A DNA stretch of 21,531 bases from Candidatus Liptonbacteria bacterium RIFOXYD1_FULL_36_11 (GTDB lineage: Bacteria > Patescibacteriota > Minisyncoccia > UBA6257 > XYB1-36-10). The stretch lies in contig MHLG01000006.1 of NCBI GenBank assembly GCA_001821375.1, forward strand, positions 17,473-39,003, given 5' to 3'. Shown here piece after piece: positions 15,000-21,531 of this stretch (position 1 is the first letter of the stretch; every line of letters begins with the position of its first letter). The notes below the pieces were generated by a model. It ran no database searches, was not told where the DNA came from, and was given only the letters and a program-made list of their open reading frames with translations. Position numbers and translations under genes: made by a program.

Positions 15000-16559
15000 T
15001 TACAATATCTTATAAACTACTTCGGTAGGAGTGGAAAAAACTTTTTCAAAATTAGGAGAGCTGTCGGCAACTTTAATAAAATTCGGGCTGCGGCGATATT
15101 CTAAAATAATATAAGAAGCGTGAAAGTCTCTTTTTAAGACAAGAGAGGCGTCTTCAACCTCGCTTTCAGTGCAGCGAATTTTGCCGCATGTGTAAGGCGC
15201 GCCGCGGTAAGCGATAAAGTAGTTTTTCCAAAATAAATCCTGGCTAAAGGAATATTGGAAAATGGGATCCATACCGCCGCGATAGTAATTTTGCCAGTTC
15301 CAGAAAAAAAGATTAGGAAAATTATCCCAGTAGGAGTTGTAAACAATTTCTCCAGGTTTAGTGTTATCTTTTAACCAAAGAGAGATTTCTTTAAATTTAT
15401 CAGGCGAGTCAGAGTTTTTTTCAAAAAGAGAAACGACATAAATACTGCGAGCGGCGGAAATAAGCAAAAAAATTAAACTAGCGGAAAAGATAATTATTTT
15501 GAAACGCTTGTTTTTTGTTTTTTTAAAAATATCTTTCAACCATAGAGAAAAAAGAATGGGAAAGGAAAGAAGAAGAAAAATGGAAAGGAAATCAGCGGAA
15601 CGGCGAGCAACAAAAAAAGAAAGAAGAAGAAAAACAAAAGAAAGAAAAGAAGAAGAAAAAAGAAAAATTTTTTCTTCAACGGCGAGAGAAAAAAATTTTT
15701 CGTTTCGGGCAAGATTAATAAAAAGAAAAATGGAGAAGAAAAAAATAGCGGCTAAAGGAAGAAATTGAAAAATAATATCAGAAGAAGAAAGAGGAAGGAG
15801 CTCGCGGCCGAATTTTAAAGGAATGCCGGCGCGTTTTGCTAAAATAAGGTCAAAAATTTGAATATAAGCAAGCTTTAGAGAACCAAGTGGATTGGGGCGT
15901 AAAAAGAGGCCGGCAACAGAGCCTAAAAATACGCTAAAAAAGTCAGATAAAAATATTTTTTTTGACAGCCATAATTTAAAAATAAAGACAACGCTAAAAA
16001 CAAGAAAAGAGAGCCAAAAAAGAGAAACGTGAAAAAAAGCGAGAAAAAAAGAAAAAAGGAAAGACCACCAGAACAAACCGCTGGAAAGAGAAAAAAGAAG
16101 AAAAAGAGAAAAGATAAAAGAAAAAATATGAGGACGGCACATATTTATCCGAAAAAGAAAATCACCGGAGGAAAAATAAAGAAGGACAGTAAAAAAGAGA
16201 GGATATTTTACCGGTAGGCGTTTTAAAATTAGATAAAAAGAAAGGAGAAAAAAAACGGCAAGAACAACGGAAGAAAGGCGGATACTAAAAATAAAGTCAG
16301 GAAAAAAAGTAAAAGGAAGAAGAAAAAGATGGAAGCCATACCAGATATCTGATTTTAACTCTCCGATTGAAGAAAATTGAAGCCAAGGAAAATCAGAAAA
16401 AGAAAGGCCTTCAGTGCGATAAAGCCAGGCGTGGCGGATGTGATAAAGAGAATCGTAATCAAAAATGCGGTCAGTGGAAAAAACCACAAGACTGGAAAGA
16501 GTAGAAAATAAAATTATAATTCCAAGAAGCTGGATTTTTCTGTTTTTTAAAAAAGCCAT
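15000..16559 (-). CDS. Polytopic membrane protein, probable GT-C-fold glycosyltransferase
   Basis: A 519-residue protein with about 10-12 membrane segments up to residue 375 and a soluble C-terminal part of about 140 residues. The first outer loop has FDYDSLYHIRHAWLYRTEG (residues 33-51). An Asp followed by YH in this place is typical of GT-C enzymes such as STT3/AglB and PMT relatives, where the Asp is in the active site and the sugar donor is a polyprenyl phosphate. The C-terminal part has ISLWLKDNTKPGEIVYNSYWDNFP, also seen in such proteins. Transfer of a sugar to protein or lipid outside the cell is an inference. Codon use is extremely TTT/CTT/TCT-rich, making the plus strand nearly all purine over long runs. 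It is monocistronic. Confidence 0.65.
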   Translation of the reverse strand: MAFLKNRKIQLLGIIILFSTLSSLVVFSTDRIFDYDSLYHIRHAWLYRTEGLSFSDFPWLQFSSIGELKSDIWYGFHLFLLPFTFFPDFIFSIRLSSVVLAVFFLLSFYLILKRLPVKYPLFFTVLLYFSSGDFLFRINMCRPHIFSFIFSLFLLFSLSSGLFWWSFLFSFFLAFFHVSLFWLSFLVFSVVFIFKLWLSKKIFLSDFFSVFLGSVAGLFLRPNPLGSLKLAYIQIFDLILAKRAGIPLKFGRELLPLSSSDIIFQFLPLAAIFFFSIFLFINLARNEKFFSLAVEEKIFLFSSSFLSFVFLLLSFFVARRSADFLSIFLLLSFPILFSLWLKDIFKKTKNKRFKIIIFSASLIFLLISAARSIYVVSLFEKNSDSPDKFKEISLWLKDNTKPGEIVYNSYWDNFPNLFFWNWQNYYRGGMDPIFQYSFSQDLFWKNYFIAYRGAPYTCGKIRCTESEVEDASLVLKRDFHASYIILEYRRSPNFIKVADSSPNFEKVFSTPTEVVYKIL

Positions 16560-16638
16560 TTTGTTTTAATAATACAACAGAGTTTTAAGAATGGAAAAAA
16601 TAAAGCTTTGAAAAACTTTATTATAAAAATGTCTGAAT

Positions 16639-16712
16639 TGGTCGGGGTGCCGGGAATTGAACCCGGATTACACGCACCCGAAGCGTGCGTAATGCCGTTA
16701 TACCACACCCCG
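16639..16712 (-). tRNA. tRNA-Pro (anticodon CGG)
   Basis: Cloverleaf on the minus strand: acceptor CGGGGTG/CACCCCG with the C1-G72 pair typical of bacterial proline tRNA, anticodon stem CACGC/GCGTG, loop TTCGGGT, T loop TTCAATT. Discriminator A and CCA are encoded (16639-16641). Confidence 0.95.
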
Positions 16713-16791
16713 TGAAAAATATATTTAAAATTTTAATGAGGGAGCCTGTTAAATACAAGAAGATTTTAGCAGAAAATAAGAAAAATGAAAG

Positions 16792-16831
16792 AAAAAAAGC
16801 CGAGGAAGGTCTTTCGGGAACCTAACTCGGC
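16792..16831 (-). terminator. Terminator after dut
   Basis: On the minus strand GCCGAG...CTCGGC with an inner AGGT/ACCT pair is followed by TTTTTTTC. Between it and the dut stop lie 120 bp without a convincing gene; AGCTCTTTT and AAAAGAGCT could pair there. This looks like a long 3' untranslated region or a small structured RNA. Confidence 0.8.
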
Positions 16832-16953
16832 AGAAAAGAAAGCTCTTTTGTCTTGTGATATCGATCGGCGCGTCTTTGGAGGGAAAAGGAGACGAGCGTG
16901 GAAAAAGAGCTACCTTTCTAAAGAGTAACATAATGAAGAATTTAATCAAGCGT

Positions 16954-17382
16954 TTAAAAACCGGTGGTGCCAAAGCTGCCGCGGTTTTCAAATTCCATTT
17001 TTTCTTTTTCTTCCCACTCCACGCTTTCTATTTTTTTTATTATACCTTGAGCGATGCGGTCTCCCCTTTCTATAATCACTTCATTATCCGTAAAATTGTA
17101 GTAAGCAGCTTTTATTTCGTCATTATCACCGCAAAAATCCAGGTCAATGATGCCGACGCTGTTTGCCATTAGTAAGCCTTTTTTGTGAGTACTACTTCTT
17201 GGAAAAATTTGTAAAACGTAGCCTGCGGGAACTTTAATAACAACATTTAAAGGAATGTAGCCGACGGATTTTGGTAGGATAATTGTTTTTTCGCGGGCGG
17301 AAAAATCAAAAGCGGTGGCGCCGGCAGTTTTATATTCGGGAAGAGGAAGGGATTTATCTATGCGTTTTATAAAAATTTTCAT
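16954..17382 (-). CDS. dut: dUTP diphosphatase (dUTPase), trimeric type
   Basis: A 142-residue protein with the five motifs of homotrimeric dUTPases: AGATAFDFSA (20-29), PRSS (61-64), GIIDLDFCGDNDEIKAAY (77-94), RGDRIAQGI (106-114) and NRGSFGTTGF (133-142). The enzyme hydrolyses dUTP to dUMP and keeps uracil out of DNA. In motif 3 the usual Tyr that stacks on deoxyribose (GxIDxDYRG) is Phe, with Cys in place of Arg, so substrate discrimination may be altered. A dCTP-deaminase-like relative is less likely given motif 5. The start is ATG 17382; a longer reading to 17478 crosses the terminator of the upstream gene. It is monocistronic. Confidence 0.88.
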   Translation of the reverse strand: MKIFIKRIDKSLPLPEYKTAGATAFDFSAREKTIILPKSVGYIPLNVVIKVPAGYVLQIFPRSSTHKKGLLMANSVGIIDLDFCGDNDEIKAAYYNFTDNEVIIERGDRIAQGIIKKIESVEWEEKEKMEFENRGSFGTTGF

Positions 17383-17404
17383 AGAGGCAGTATAACATAA
17401 AATA

Positions 17405-17436
17405 AAAAACAAAAAACGCCGTGGGGGGCGGCGTTT
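17405..17436 (-). terminator. Terminator after the 80-residue gene
   Basis: On the minus strand AAACGCCG pairs with CGGCGTTT and is followed by TTTGTTTTTTATTTT. It starts 9 bp behind the stop codon at 17445. Confidence 0.88.
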
Positions 17437-17444
17437 AGGAGAGT

Positions 17445-17687
17445 CTAACTTAAGCAAATATCCACTAAAAGAAGACAAGGAATCATTTTCTTATCCTCTT
17501 CTTCTTTTAAAACCGCGGATTGGATAGCAAGAAACATTCTTTGTTCTGCTCCGCGCAGAACTTTAAGAGCTTCCTGCTTATCAGTTTTTCCGTTGTCTCT
17601 CTTGCTTTTCGGTTTTTTAAAAATCTCCTGATTGAAAGCTTCTTGAGATATAATAAACGCTTGGATAAAAATTGCTGCTTTGCTCAT
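17445..17687 (-). CDS. Small hypothetical protein, 80 residues
   Basis: ATG 17687 is preceded by AAGGAGAGG at a good distance, a terminator follows the stop, and a promoter lies upstream, so the gene is well supported although the product is not recognised. The N-terminus (SKAAIFIQAFIISQEAFNQEIF) and the segment QEALKVLRGAEQRMFLAIQSAVLKEEEDKK are predicted helices separated by a Lys-rich linker (KKPKSKRDNGKTDKQ). The C-terminus MIPCLLLVDICLS is hydrophobic with two Cys. There is no signal peptide; it is a small cytosolic or membrane-associated protein. Confidence 0.7.
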   Translation of the reverse strand: MSKAAIFIQAFIISQEAFNQEIFKKPKSKRDNGKTDKQEALKVLRGAEQRMFLAIQSAVLKEEEDKKMIPCLLLVDICLS

Positions 17688-17731
17688 TTTTCCCTCTCCT
17701 TATTATATTAAGATAAATTAGAACTGTTATT

Positions 17732-17759
17732 AGTATACACAAAAACTAAGAAAAGTCAA
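17732..17759 (-). promoter_or_regulatory. Promoter of the 80-residue gene
   Basis: On the minus strand TTGACT (17759-17754) and TATACT (17737-17732) are separated by 16 bp, each one base from consensus. The -35 box overlaps the last codon of the upstream CCA-adding enzyme gene. Confidence 0.7.
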
Positions 17760-19255
17760 TTGACGTGGTGTTTTTTCTTTATTTCATCTTCTGCCGCTTT
17801 TTCAAAATCAGCTTGTTTAGCTTTAGCTTCAGCCATAATTTTTGCAAGTTTAGCATCGCTTAGCTTGTGCAGTTCTTTTGCTCTTTTTTCAAGATGTTTT
17901 TCGGTATTCTGACTTGGATCGTCCATTACTTCTTCCAAGAGAGCGTTTAAAATCATACCGATACGCGGGCTGGGGGGAATTTTAAGAAGATCCATAAGGT
18001 CGGTGCCATTGATTTTTAAAGCTTTTGGAGAAATAGGGTCGTGGCGAACTTTATCAATCATATAGAGAAGATGGCGAAGCTTGTAGGGAAAAGCTTTAGG
18101 AACTCCAGAACCAATACGGTCGGCTTCGCGGACTTTCAAAAGATTATCTATATTTTCTATGCCAACGCGAGCAAGAAAACGGCGAACCCCAGCTTCTGAA
18201 ACCTCACCAACGTTGTAGTAAAAAAGATGGTAACGCACTAAATGAGTTATTTTTTCAATTAAATCCACAGGGAAACAAAGACTTTGGAGAATGAGACGAG
18301 TCATTTTTGCGCCAACGATTTCGTGAGCGTAGAAAGTGGCGTTTTCCCCTTCCCCATTTTTAGTGCGTGGTTTACCGACATCGTGCAAAAGAGAAGCTAA
18401 GCGAATTTCCAAGCTGTAATTTTTTTTGGCGGCGTAATCTAAAGAAAGGACGTTATGCTCAAAAACATCATAGATGTGGTGTTTGTTTTGAGAATTACCA
18501 ACACCTTCCAAGAGTTCGGGAATGATAAAACGGAGTAGGTCGGTTTTTTCTAAAAGACGAATACCTAAAGCGGCTTCAGGTGTGTTTATTATTTTTATAA
18601 ATTCGTCTCTGATTCTTTCTTTGGAAACGGTTTTAAGGAGAAGGGAATTTTCTTTTAAGGCGGAGAGGGTTTCTTTTTCTATTGCAAAATTGAGTTCAAC
18701 GGAAAGGCGTACGGCGCGCAAAAGGCGCAAAGCGTCTTCTTGAAACCTTTTTTTTGCATCACCTACCGCCCGAATAATTTTATTTTTTAAATCGTTTTCT
18801 CCACCAAACGGATCCACTAAAGAAGATTTTAAGGAAGCGCCGGACATAGCTATAGCATTGATTGTAAAATCGCGGCGAGACAAGTCTTCTTCTATGGTTT
18901 TGGCAAATTTAATTTCGTCGGGGTGGCGCTGGTCGGTGTATTTTCCTTCAATCCGGTAAGTGGTTATCTCCACGATTTTAAGTTTGGGATTTTCCGAGGA
19001 GGTTTTTATTCCGACGGTGCCAAATTGGTTTTCATAAAAAGTTTCAAAAGTAGCCCCTCCTTTTGTCGGGGTCTCGCTTGGCGGGCTTGAGAATATTTTT
19101 TGGGTTTCTTCCGGGCGGGCGTTTGTGGTTATATCCCAGTCTTTCGGCTCGCGGTTTAGAATAAGGTCGCGGACACAACCACCAACTAAAAATGCCTCAA
19201 AACCGGATTTTTCAAGTTTTTTTGTGATAGTAATTATTTCTTCGGGAATTTTCAT
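17756..19255 (-). CDS. cca: CCA tRNA nucleotidyltransferase / poly(A) polymerase family with HD domain
   Basis: A 499-residue class II nucleotidyltransferase. FEAFLVGGCVRDLIL (19-33) and DWDITT (39-44) hold the polymerase signature with the metal-binding DxD; RRDFTINA (127-134) and RFQEDALRLLRAVR (170-183) belong to the head and neck domains. An HD domain follows with LASLLHDVGKP (286-296, His291-Asp292). Such HD-fused proteins add or repair CCA at tRNA 3' ends. tRNA-Ala in this window has no encoded CCA, so CCA addition is needed. I chose ATG 19255; an earlier ATG (19294) adds 13 residues and has no support. The start lies 50 bp from the tRNA-Gly 3' part. It may be co-transcribed with the tRNAs. 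Confidence 0.88.
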   Translation of the reverse strand: MKIPEEIITITKKLEKSGFEAFLVGGCVRDLILNREPKDWDITTNARPEETQKIFSSPPSETPTKGGATFETFYENQFGTVGIKTSSENPKLKIVEITTYRIEGKYTDQRHPDEIKFAKTIEEDLSRRDFTINAIAMSGASLKSSLVDPFGGENDLKNKIIRAVGDAKKRFQEDALRLLRAVRLSVELNFAIEKETLSALKENSLLLKTVSKERIRDEFIKIINTPEAALGIRLLEKTDLLRFIIPELLEGVGNSQNKHHIYDVFEHNVLSLDYAAKKNYSLEIRLASLLHDVGKPRTKNGEGENATFYAHEIVGAKMTRLILQSLCFPVDLIEKITHLVRYHLFYYNVGEVSEAGVRRFLARVGIENIDNLLKVREADRIGSGVPKAFPYKLRHLLYMIDKVRHDPISPKALKINGTDLMDLLKIPPSPRIGMILNALLEEVMDDPSQNTEKHLEKRAKELHKLSDAKLAKIMAEAKAKQADFEKAAEDEIKKKHHVN

Positions 19256-19305
19256 AGATACATTAAATTTAACGCATTTTAGCGAGGTTATCAAAAATTA
19301 TTTTG

Positions 19306-19532
19306 TGGCACTCTCGGAGGGATTTGAACACCTCAACGACAGGTTCCCCGCCTTTAAAAATTTGTGTCCCTTAAGGGATTTGAACCCCCAACCTCTTGGT
19401 TCGAAGCCAAGCGCTCTATCCAGTTGAGCTAAAGGGACGTTATTAAAGTGGGTAGGTTAATTCTTTCGGCGGGCAACCTTGTCTACCGGCGAGCAGGGAA
19501 GCCTGTCGTGATATCCGTTTCACTACGAGAGC
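19306..19532 (-). tRNA. tRNA-Gly (anticodon TCC), interrupted by 151 nt containing tRNA-Arg
   Basis: On the minus strand 19532-19497 is the 5' part of a tRNA (acceptor GCTCTCG, D arm GTGA...TCAC, stem ACAGG, loop start CTTCC). The matching 3' part is 19345-19306 (AA, stem CCTGT, T loop TTCAAAT, acceptor CGAGAGT, discriminator G, CCA). Joined they give a 76-nt cloverleaf with loop CTTCCAA, the normal glycine TCC loop; all acceptor pairs (one G-U) and five anticodon-stem pairs form. The T stem carries one extra T (GAGGTG against CCCTC). The 151-nt insert (19346-19496) contains the whole tRNA-Arg and has ends that can pair (TTCCC with GGGAA, CGCC with GGCG). It is too short, without the tRNA-Arg, for a group I core. 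It may be a novel interrupted tRNA or a decaying pseudogene. Confidence 0.65.
19365..19438 (-). tRNA. tRNA-Arg (anticodon TCG)
   Basis: Complete cloverleaf: acceptor GTCCCTT/AAGGGAC, D arm GCTC...GAGC, anticodon stem CTTGG/CCAAG with loop CTTCGAA, T loop TTCAAAT, discriminator A. CCA is not encoded. The gene lies entirely inside the segment that splits tRNA-Gly. Confidence 0.93.
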
Positions 19533-19628
19533 TTTTGTTTTATTAAACAATAAAAAAGGAAGAGAGGCAAATAAAAAATTGAAATGAGATTAGCCGGAGT
19601 TTGAAATAAAAAATATATTAAAGAAAAG

Positions 19629-19704
19629 TGGTGCGCCCAGGAGGGCTCGAACCTCCGACCGTTCGCTTAAGAGGCGACTGCTCTACCAGCTGAGCTATGG
19701 GCGC
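19629..19704 (-). tRNA. tRNA-Lys (anticodon CTT)
   Basis: Cloverleaf with acceptor GCGCCCA/TGGGCGC, anticodon loop CTCTTAA, T arm GGAGG-TTCGAGC-CCTCC, discriminator A and encoded CCA (19629-19631). The outermost anticodon-stem pair is a G-A mismatch. It lies about 97 bp upstream of the tRNA-Gly 5' part on the same strand, so the three tRNAs may be one transcript. Confidence 0.93.
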
Positions 19705-19783
19705 ATATTTTTTGTTTTGCTATTTTAGATTCTAACTTAAAGTTATTGATATTTTCAAGATTAAATTCCTAAAAGTTTTTAAC

Positions 19784-19816
19784 GGGGGATAACTTTTATC
19801 CTGATAGCGTTATAAT
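19784..19816 (+). promoter_or_regulatory. Possible promoter of the 19870-21531 pair
   Basis: A perfect TATAAT (19811-19816) lies in front of the first plus-strand gene of this end; no good -35 box is seen. A small palindrome GGATAA-CTT-TTATCC lies just upstream (near 19787-19801) where a regulator could bind. Confidence 0.45.
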
Positions 19817-19869
19817 AAAAATAGCTTTTAACAATGTTAAGCAAGGTCGCTTTAAAAAAAAATTTAAAA

Positions 19870-20184
19870 ATGGATAATATAAATTTGAATTCAAGCGGCG
19901 GCGGGAAAAATATGAAGCCGATTTTTATTTCTGTCGCTGTAGTTATTATCGCCGGAGTTGCTCTTTACTTTTACGCCGGTATGCAAAATAAAGTTGAGCA
20001 AAATAATGAAAACACACCTGAAAGTTCAGTTACTGCCGCCGATATTCCAAAATTAGATACTGATACTGCAAATATCGGTGAATCAGTAGCGCCCGCACAA
20101 ACTACTGAAAAGATGCCTGATTTAAATCCAATTAATAAAACCAATCCTTTCAAGGATGTTTACCAAAATCCTTTTGGTCAATAA
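19870..20184 (+). CDS. Small single-pass membrane protein
   Basis: A protein of 104 residues if it starts at ATG 19870 (ATG 19834 adds 12 residues; ATG 19912 is also possible; none has a good ribosome binding site). A short Asn/Ser/Gly-rich cytoplasmic start is followed by one membrane segment (MKPIFISVAVVIIAGVALYFYAG) and an outer tail rich in Asn, Thr, Pro and acidic residues, with the ending PINKTNPFKDVYQNPFGQ. The tail looks disordered. No family is recognised. It ends 22 bp before the secreted Cys-repeat protein on the same strand, so the two probably form an operon and may work together at the cell surface. Confidence 0.65.
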   Translation: MDNINLNSSGGGKNMKPIFISVAVVIIAGVALYFYAGMQNKVEQNNENTPESSVTAADIPKLDTDTANIGESVAPAQTTEKMPDLNPINKTNPFKDVYQNPFGQ

Positions 20185-20206
20185 GGATAAAAAATAAAAT
20201 TTATTT

Positions 20207-21531
20207 ATGAGAAAAAAAACAGCTAAAGTTATATTCCAGACGCTTTTGGTATCATCTTTTTTTCTACTAGCTTTTTTTATTACTAGTGTGGCTAGCGCTC
20301 AAAATAACACGAGTATAAACGAGCAAAGTTTGAATATAAAATATCCAGTTGCTGAGCTTGGTGGCTGCCAAGATGAAGCGGTTTGCAAAGCTTATTGCGA
20401 TAAAGGAGAAAATATGGAAGCTTGTGTTTCTTTTGCGGAGAAAAATGGGTTAATGCCAAAAGAAGAAGCGGAGCGGGCAAGAAAGTTTAGTCAAATTCAA
20501 ACCCAAGGCGGTCTGGGAGGATGTAAAAATAAAAATGAGTGTGAGTCTTATTGTTCTGATGTAAGCCGAATTGATGAGTGTGTTGCTTTTGCGGAGAAAA
20601 ATGGATTAATGAGCGAGCGGGAATTAAAAGAAGCAAAACAGGTTCAAAACGCGGTTAAAAATGGTGTTACCCAACCGGGTAGTTGTAAAAATAAAAAAGA
20701 GTGTGACGCTTATTGTGGCAATCCAGATAATATGGAAGAGTGTCTCGCTTTTGCTGAAAAAGCCGGACTTGTTTCGGGAGAAGAATTAGCGGATGCAAAA
20801 AAAGTCCTTCCTTTAATGAAGAAGGGAGAAATGCCAGGCAAGTGTAAGACTAAAGATGCTTGTGATGCATATTGCAAAGATACCAGTCATGCCAATGAGT
20901 GCGCTGATTTTGCCGTTAAAGCTGGATTTATGAAACCGGAAGAGGCGGAGATTTTCAAGAAAACCGGCGGTAAGGGTCCAGGTGGATGCGATTCTAAAGA
21001 ATCATGCGATGCTTTTTGCCAAAATTCGGAAAATCAGCAAACTTGTTTTAATTTTGGTAAAGAAAATGGCTTAATACCGCAAGAAGATTTGAATAGAATG
21101 GAAGAAGGAAAACAGAAGTTTCAAGAAGGATTAAAGATGGCTCCTCCAGAAGCCCTTTCTTGCATTCAATCAGTTGTCGGTCCGGAAAAGTTTGCTAAAA
21201 TGCAAACGGGCGGATTTTTACCAGATAAAAATCTTGGAGAACAAATCCGTTCTTGTTTTGAAAAAAATGTGCCGGCGGGACCGGGCGGATGTAAATCTAA
21301 AGAAGAGTGTGATGCTTTTTGTTCTGACCGGAATAATCAAGAAACATGTTTTAATTTTGCAAAAAAAAATAATTTAATTTCGGAAGAGCAAATACAGCAG
21401 ATGGAACAGCAGAGAAAGGAAGGAAATAATCAAGCGGGAAATATGCTTAATAATGCTCCCACGGAAGTTGTAAGTTGTTTGAAAGAAAAACTAGGAGAAG
21501 AAAGATTTTCCAAGATGCAAAGCGGTTCTTT
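20207..21531 (+). CDS. Secreted Cys-rich repeat protein, C-terminus outside the window
   Basis: The frame is open from ATG 20207 to the edge (441 codons). Residues 1-31 form a signal peptide (basic MRKKTAK, hydrophobic core, VASA before Gln). Six repeats follow with the pattern GGC-x5-C-x3-C-x8-C-x2-FAEKxGL, for example GGCKNKNECESYC, GSCKNKKECDAYC and GGCKSKEECDAFC, each with four Cys. After repeats 5 and 6 stands a second module: APPEALSCIQSVVGPEKFAKM, and then APTEVVSCLKEKLGEERFSKM. Paired Cys in a secreted protein suggest disulfides or metal binding. Proteins of this style are common in Parcubacteria-like genomes; their function is not known to me. AAGGATAA lies 18 nt upstream. Confidence 0.8.
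   Translation, partial: MRKKTAKVIFQTLLVSSFFLLAFFITSVASAQNNTSINEQSLNIKYPVAELGGCQDEAVCKAYCDKGENMEACVSFAEKNGLMPKEEAERARKFSQIQTQGGLGGCKNKNECESYCSDVSRIDECVAFAEKNGLMSERELKEAKQVQNAVKNGVTQPGSCKNKKECDAYCGNPDNMEECLAFAEKAGLVSGEELADAKKVLPLMKKGEMPGKCKTKDACDAYCKDTSHANECADFAVKAGFMKPEEAEIFKKTGGKGPGGCDSKESCDAFCQNSENQQTCFNFGKENGLIPQEDLNRMEEGKQKFQEGLKMAPPEALSCIQSVVGPEKFAKMQTGGFLPDKNLGEQIRSCFEKNVPAGPGGCKSKEECDAFCSDRNNQETCFNFAKKNNLISEEQIQQMEQQRKEGNNQAGNMLNNAPTEVVSCLKEKLGEERFSKMQSGS

Noticed and set aside
15499..16217. Lys/Arg/Glu-rich open frames on the plus strand
   Set aside because: They are shadows of the Phe/Leu/Ser-rich GT-C-like gene on the other strand.
16749..16991. An 80-codon open frame on the minus strand overlapping the end of dut
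   Set aside because: It crosses a strong terminator hairpin and overlaps dut in another frame.
19346..19496. Group I intron as explanation of the split tRNA-Gly
   Set aside because: Without the tRNA-Arg only 77 nt remain and no P7-like segments are seen.

Overview
The window is AT-rich and compact. It looks like a Patescibacteria/CPR (Parcubacteria-like) genome. Grounds for this: a 23S rRNA gene with a group I intron and several helix insertions, a 23S-5S pair with no 16S gene beside it, many small genes each closed by its own hairpin terminator, a membrane-anchored protein with a CxDGxxNGxExxVDCGGxC motif, and a secreted Cys-repeat protein of a kind common in these genomes. The assignment is an inference from content; no phylogeny was run.

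Layout, left to right. (1) 1-2212, minus strand: cell-wall genes mltG (cut by the window edge) and rodA, preceded by a membrane-anchored hypothetical gene. (2) 2285-7037, minus strand: 5S and 23S rRNA with a consensus promoter (TTGACA, 16 bp, TATAAT), a hairpin-rich leader and a 177-bp perfect-terminal-inverted-repeat element. The 23S gene holds a 737-nt group I intron at the I-CreI-type site (E. coli position about 2593) that encodes an I-CreI-like LAGLIDADG endonuclease. It also has extensions at H16, H25, H45 and H68. (3) 7160-8410, minus strand: a small MscS-like membrane protein and a small helical protein. (4) 8470-11854: a candidate integron-like region. A plus-strand tyrosine recombinase diverges from minus-strand single-gene units (a small membrane protein, a HIT protein, a PLP enzyme). 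These are separated by long imperfect palindromes with AAC...GTT ends like attC sites, and the units are themselves enclosed by inverted repeats. (5) 11866-14952: tRNA-Ala(CGC), two very small ORFs with strong ribosome binding sites and terminators, dus, an MFS transporter, and one doubtful small ORF. (6) 15000-19255, minus strand: a GT-C-like membrane protein, tRNA-Pro(CGG), dut, a small hypothetical gene, and a CCA-adding enzyme. (7) 19306-19704, minus strand: tRNA-Lys(CTT), and a tRNA-Gly(TCC) whose anticodon loop is interrupted by 151 nt that contain a complete tRNA-Arg(TCG). (8) 19870-21531, plus strand: a small membrane-anchored protein and a secreted protein with six Cys-rich repeats that runs off the window.

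Most genes are housekeeping: cell elongation, rRNA and tRNA production, tRNA maturation (dus, CCA addition) and nucleotide hygiene (dut). The points most worth a second look are the tRNA nested inside another tRNA, the attC-like/recombinase region with ORF-enclosing inverted repeats, and the heavily interrupted 23S gene with its structured leader.
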